Shown here: one piece after another, positions 61,729-64,000 of the stretch
How positions within the stretch are numbered: position 1 is the stretch's first letter
Layout of the letters: every line of letters starts with the position of its first letter
Origin: CG2-30-58-95 sp964618215
GTDB taxonomy: Bacteria > Chloroflexota > Anaerolineae > Anaerolineales > Villigracilaceae
Assembly: GCA_964618215.1 (NCBI GenBank)
Contig: CAZTZE010000004.1
Coordinates: forward strand, 59,099 to 123,098
Reading direction: 5' to 3'
DNA length: 64,000 nt
Notes under the pieces: generated by a model
What the model saw: only the letters and a program-made list of their open reading frames with translations
What the model was told of the DNA's origin: nothing
Database searches by the model: none
Translations under genes and position numbers: made by a program

Positions 61729-61890
61729 AACGGAGTAAGCCGCACAGATTAAACGGAGTAAGTCGCACAGATTAAACGGGGCATGTCGCACACTTTGAGG
61801 GGGAGGGAAGCGCTGGAAATCACGCCGGATGGGGGATCCTGTCTGCTCAACCAAAACAACGAGGAGGCAGACATTGTCCCAAGAGCGATT
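61722..61890 (+). mobile_element. istA: IS21-family left-end remnant, second copy
   Basis: TGCATAAAACGGAG, then three 20-bp units at 61728, 61751 and 61774 and the same leader as at 40110. istA opens with TTG 61874 (LSQERL) and is cut after six codons. Same orientation as the first copy. Confidence 0.75.
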
Positions 61891-61962
61891 AGTTCTGCAA
61901 TGTACTTGCTGGCCTGTTGCATGGAAGATGCGGTTTCCCCTGAAAAAGGTTCAGTAAAACGT

Positions 61963-61990
61963 GAAGACCCTGTCAAAATGCAGGGTCTTC
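61963..61990. terminator. Hairpin, possible terminator
   Basis: GAAGACCCTG/CAGGGTCTTC, a perfect 10-bp stem, just past the stop of the minus-strand helicase remnant; a short T-rich tail follows on that strand. Confidence 0.5.
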
Positions 61991-62001
61991 AGTTACATAG
62001 G

Positions 62002-62496
62002 TCAAAATGGCAGAGCCATTTGTTGTTGGTGTATCTGTTTTCCTTTCCGTCCATTGCGCCGGTTTACAACCTGTGAATGTAAAGTCATCCACTCTTCCAA
62101 GGTCAGCGCCGGTTTCACTTCGGGACTTGCCGCGGTCGGCGAACCGAGCGGCGAGGCGGTCATGGTGTTCTGCCTGCACCTGTGGCACAGGCACAGGTGG
62201 ACAGCAAAGATTCCCTGCACCTGCTTCGGCCGTACGCCCTTGAGCAGCCGGTTCACAGCCACCTGCAGGATGTTACCGGCGTCTTCCGGCACCAGCGCCC
62301 CGCCGACCTCTTGCCCGGTCAGTAGATGATTGCTCAGTATCTTCTCGCATATCAGGTCGAGGATCATCTCCTCAGCCGTGCCGCCGTAGACAGGGAAGTA
62401 TATCTCCACCGGCAGCGGGGCAAAGGGACGCCAGATGCGGCGCATCGCCTGATACAACACGTAGTTGCGTATGTTTCGCAGTACAACTACAAACAA
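62002..62496 (-). pseudogene. Helicase C-terminal remnant
   Basis: FVVVLRNIRNYVLYQAMRRI then VEIYFPVYGGTAEEMILDLI resemble the end of SNF2-type helicases of conjugative elements. The start and most of the protein are missing, and the expected WRxGQ motif reads WRPFAPLPV. Confidence 0.6.
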
Positions 62497-62545
62497 AGGT
62501 GCCCGTCCGACATGGGCAGGCGTTGAAATGTAAACAGTGATAACT

Positions 62546-62692
62546 CTATTCAGGTGTCAGGCCGTCCAACGATAATTGAACTACTTCCTGCTCGCTGGAA
62601 GACCCAGAGCGTTGTGCATCAAGGTCGGCCTCTTGCAAGGCCTGTTTGGCAATCTCGATTGTCGTACCGAGTAGGTGCTGCGCATGGTGAAA
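62546..62692 (-). pseudogene. C-terminal remnant of a backbone gene
   Basis: An open minus-strand frame, HHAQHLLGTTIEIAKQALQE..., ends ...VVQLSLDGLTPE at TAG 62546-62548. No start; upstream is a palindrome and unrelated sequence. Family unknown. Confidence 0.4.
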
Positions 62693-62706
62693 TGCCCGGA
62701 TATAAT

Positions 62707-62724
62707 GGTAGCCAGTAGGCTACC
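62707..62724. repeat. Palindrome GGTAGCC/GGCTACC
   Basis: Perfect 7-bp arms around AGTA, followed by ATAAATG as in related palindromes of this backbone. Confidence 0.65.
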
Positions 62725-62796
62725 ATAAATGCGATTCGGATTGTCGCTGCCTATGTTGACGATCCGGCGCAGCGTAGGGTACTCGCTCGCGGCGCG

Positions 62797-63414
62797 TCAA
62801 CCTTCCAGGTTTGGATTGAAGACCCATCGCGCCAGTTCCAGGATTTCCTCAGCCGAAAGCGGACTGACACGTAGCCCAAACTCTTGCAGCGTCCCTCTCA
62901 TTCCCTCCCACCAGGCCAGGCTTTCGTTTTGGCCGGAAAGCACGAATTCCAGTATCGTCCGGCGCGCAAAGGGTAGCGGGGCCGACTGGATGAAAAGCAA
63001 AAGCCCTTCACGCAACAAAGCCTGCCCTTCGTTCATCACCTGTGCCTGCCTGTCCCCTGGCCTGTCGGCCAGGACAGGCTGGCGGCCAGGCCAGGGCGGC
63101 ACTGGCGTGTTCTCGCTATTCATCTTCCACGTCTCCACCTGACACTGGAACGCCTGGCGCGGGGCGGGGTCCGGCCAGAACAGTTGCAGCACGCGTACCG
63201 TCCAGCCGGGGAACATGGAAGAGAGCATGGCGTGATAAGCCTCGCGCGGACGCACGTCAGGACGATCCGAGTCGGCGGTTAGTTCTGCAAAGACGCGCAA
63301 ATTGCCCTTTGCGTCCACCAGCGCCCAATACGGCGAGGACGAATTTATTCCGACTTGGCGCAGCCCTTGACCCAGGACAAAATCCTGTGATTGCCCGATT
63401 GTCCCTTTTGCCAC
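62797..63414 (-). CDS. Conserved-type element protein next to VirB11, function unknown
   Basis: 205 residues from GTG 63414, starting 1 bp after the VirB11-like stop. The N-terminal part (SSPYWALVDAKGNLRVFAEL) reads like a beta domain, the C-terminal half is helical (EEILELARWVFNPNLEG). In between, PPWPGRQPVLADRPGDRQAQ is encoded by palindromes (CCTGTC/GACAGG at 63061-63078). It is probably part of the conjugation apparatus by position. Confidence 0.65.
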   Translation of the reverse strand: MAKGTIGQSQDFVLGQGLRQVGINSSSPYWALVDAKGNLRVFAELTADSDRPDVRPREAYHAMLSSMFPGWTVRVLQLFWPDPAPRQAFQCQVETWKMNSENTPVPPWPGRQPVLADRPGDRQAQVMNEGQALLREGLLLFIQSAPLPFARRTILEFVLSGQNESLAWWEGMRGTLQEFGLRVSPLSAEEILELARWVFNPNLEG

Positions 63415-63415
63415 A

Positions 63416-64000
63416 CTAAACCTTTCGCACGAATATCGTTTCCGGCAAGCCTAAATCCGGAGCCGTGAACCCCGTCCGCATCGGGCGGTTGCCGGTGGGC
63501 AGCAGTTCGCCGCGCGCCGGATCGTAGCGAAAGAGCGGGGAGAAGGCCGGCCTGCCGGCGGCGCGTTCCACTACCGGTGAAACCTCGACAATCTCCCGCG
63601 CCATCTGGCCGTACAGCGAATTGCGCTCGATGTACACGATGGCCGTGACCGCCTCGGCGAAACCCTGGGCAATCTGGACCTCGGACATGCGCTGCACGTC
63701 CGGGTGCGCCTGCACCACCTGCAAGAAGCGCGGCCAGACGTGTTCGGTGGTGAAAGCCGAGTGTCCGTGACCGGTTGCGGCGGCGCGGATCAATTCCCAC
63801 GCCTCTGAACCGCGCGCCTCGCCCACCACCACGCCATGCGGACGGGAACGCAGGGCGGCGCGGATCAAGTCGTACATCTGCACCGGTGGCGGCCCGCCGC
63901 GTACCTCCGAGCGGGTGACGGTGTAGAGGATATTGCCCGTATCGGCGCGCGGGTCGCCGTTCCAGCCATTCAGGACAATCTCGTTGCTGTCCTCGATGAT
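63416..64000 (-). CDS. VirB11/CpaF-type secretion ATPase, C-terminal part (runs off the window)
   Basis: The frame is open to the window end. IIEDSNEIVLNGWN matches the region after Walker A, MYDLIRAALRSRPHGVVVGE and ARGSEAWELIRAAATGHGHS are the Asp/His boxes of GSPII_E ATPases, and FTTEHVW follows. It would power type IV secretion or pilus assembly at the inner membrane. The P-loop lies outside the window. Confidence 0.85.
   Translation of the reverse strand: MIEDSNEIVLNGWNGDPRADTGNILYTVTRSEVRGGPPPVQMYDLIRAALRSRPHGVVVGEARGSEAWELIRAAATGHGHSAFTTEHVWPRFLQVVQAHPDVQRMSEVQIAQGFAEAVTAIVYIERNSLYGQMAREIVEVSPVVERAAGRPAFSPLFRYDPARGELLPTGNRPMRTGFTAPDLGLPETIFVRKV

Overview
The window looks like an integrative or plasmid-like conjugative element of a Chloroflexota bacterium, most likely Anaerolineae. 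I infer this from family resemblance, not from any database search. The supporting traits are the gene types: a helicase of the DNA-methylase-associated SNF2 type, a family-B DNA polymerase, a TraG/TraD-like ATPase, a VirB11-like ATPase, many WD40 lipoproteins, and STAND, CHAT and trypco proteins.

The backbone is GC-rich and partly decayed: 1-5.3 kb (helicase, two DNA methyltransferases), 20.2-23 kb (tyrosine recombinase, lytic transglycosylase, broken phospholipase-D lipoprotein), 40.4-47.1 kb (broken DnaB-like ATPase, frameshifted coupling ATPase, frameshifted DNA polymerase B, small genes, LuxR regulator) and 62-64 kb (helicase remnant, VirB11 end). AT-rich cargo islands are set into it.

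Cargo 1 (5.3-20.2 kb) is a nest of mobile elements. An orphan tniQ gene lies between palindromic repeats beside a ten-copy inverted array of 22-bp repeats. The gene is interrupted by a degraded IS701-type element and then by an 11-kb composite transposon. Joining the flanks at both insertions restores one reading frame of 598 codons. The composite transposon has two identical 1680-bp IS copies around a probable defence operon: double GHKL ATPase, receiver-like protein, unknown protein, cytosine-5 methyltransferase, Vsr endonuclease and a SIR2 protein cut at its C terminus by the IS.

Cargo 2 (23.5-40.1 kb) is a run of surface lipoproteins and membrane proteins: an unknown lipoprotein, a TPR/LppM-like membrane protein, an M23 peptidase, a PEGA/beta-propeller protein, a coiled-coil protein with an in-frame amber codon, three WD40 lipoproteins and one TolB-like lipoprotein. 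It ends at an IS21-family end remnant.

Cargo 3 (47.2-61.7 kb) holds a trypco2 protein, an effector-associated-domain (EAD)/CHAT protease, an IS1182-type element, a sugar-modification cluster (aldo/keto reductase, UDP-GlcNAc 2-epimerase, AAC(3)-like acetyltransferase, Gfo/Idh dehydrogenase, formyltransferase-like protein, DegT aminotransferase, deacetylase-like protein) and, inside that cluster, a 1209-residue EAD-STAND-WD40 protein. Its EAD resembles the EAD of the CHAT protease, which suggests a sensor-protease pair. This island also ends at an IS21-family end remnant.

Backbone genes repeatedly carry short palindromes, often in frame, reminiscent of Rickettsia palindromic elements. The strongest candidates for undescribed biology are the GHKL/receiver/methyltransferase/Vsr/SIR2 cassette, the EAD-linked STAND/CHAT pair, and the orphan tniQ module with its repeat-rich ends.
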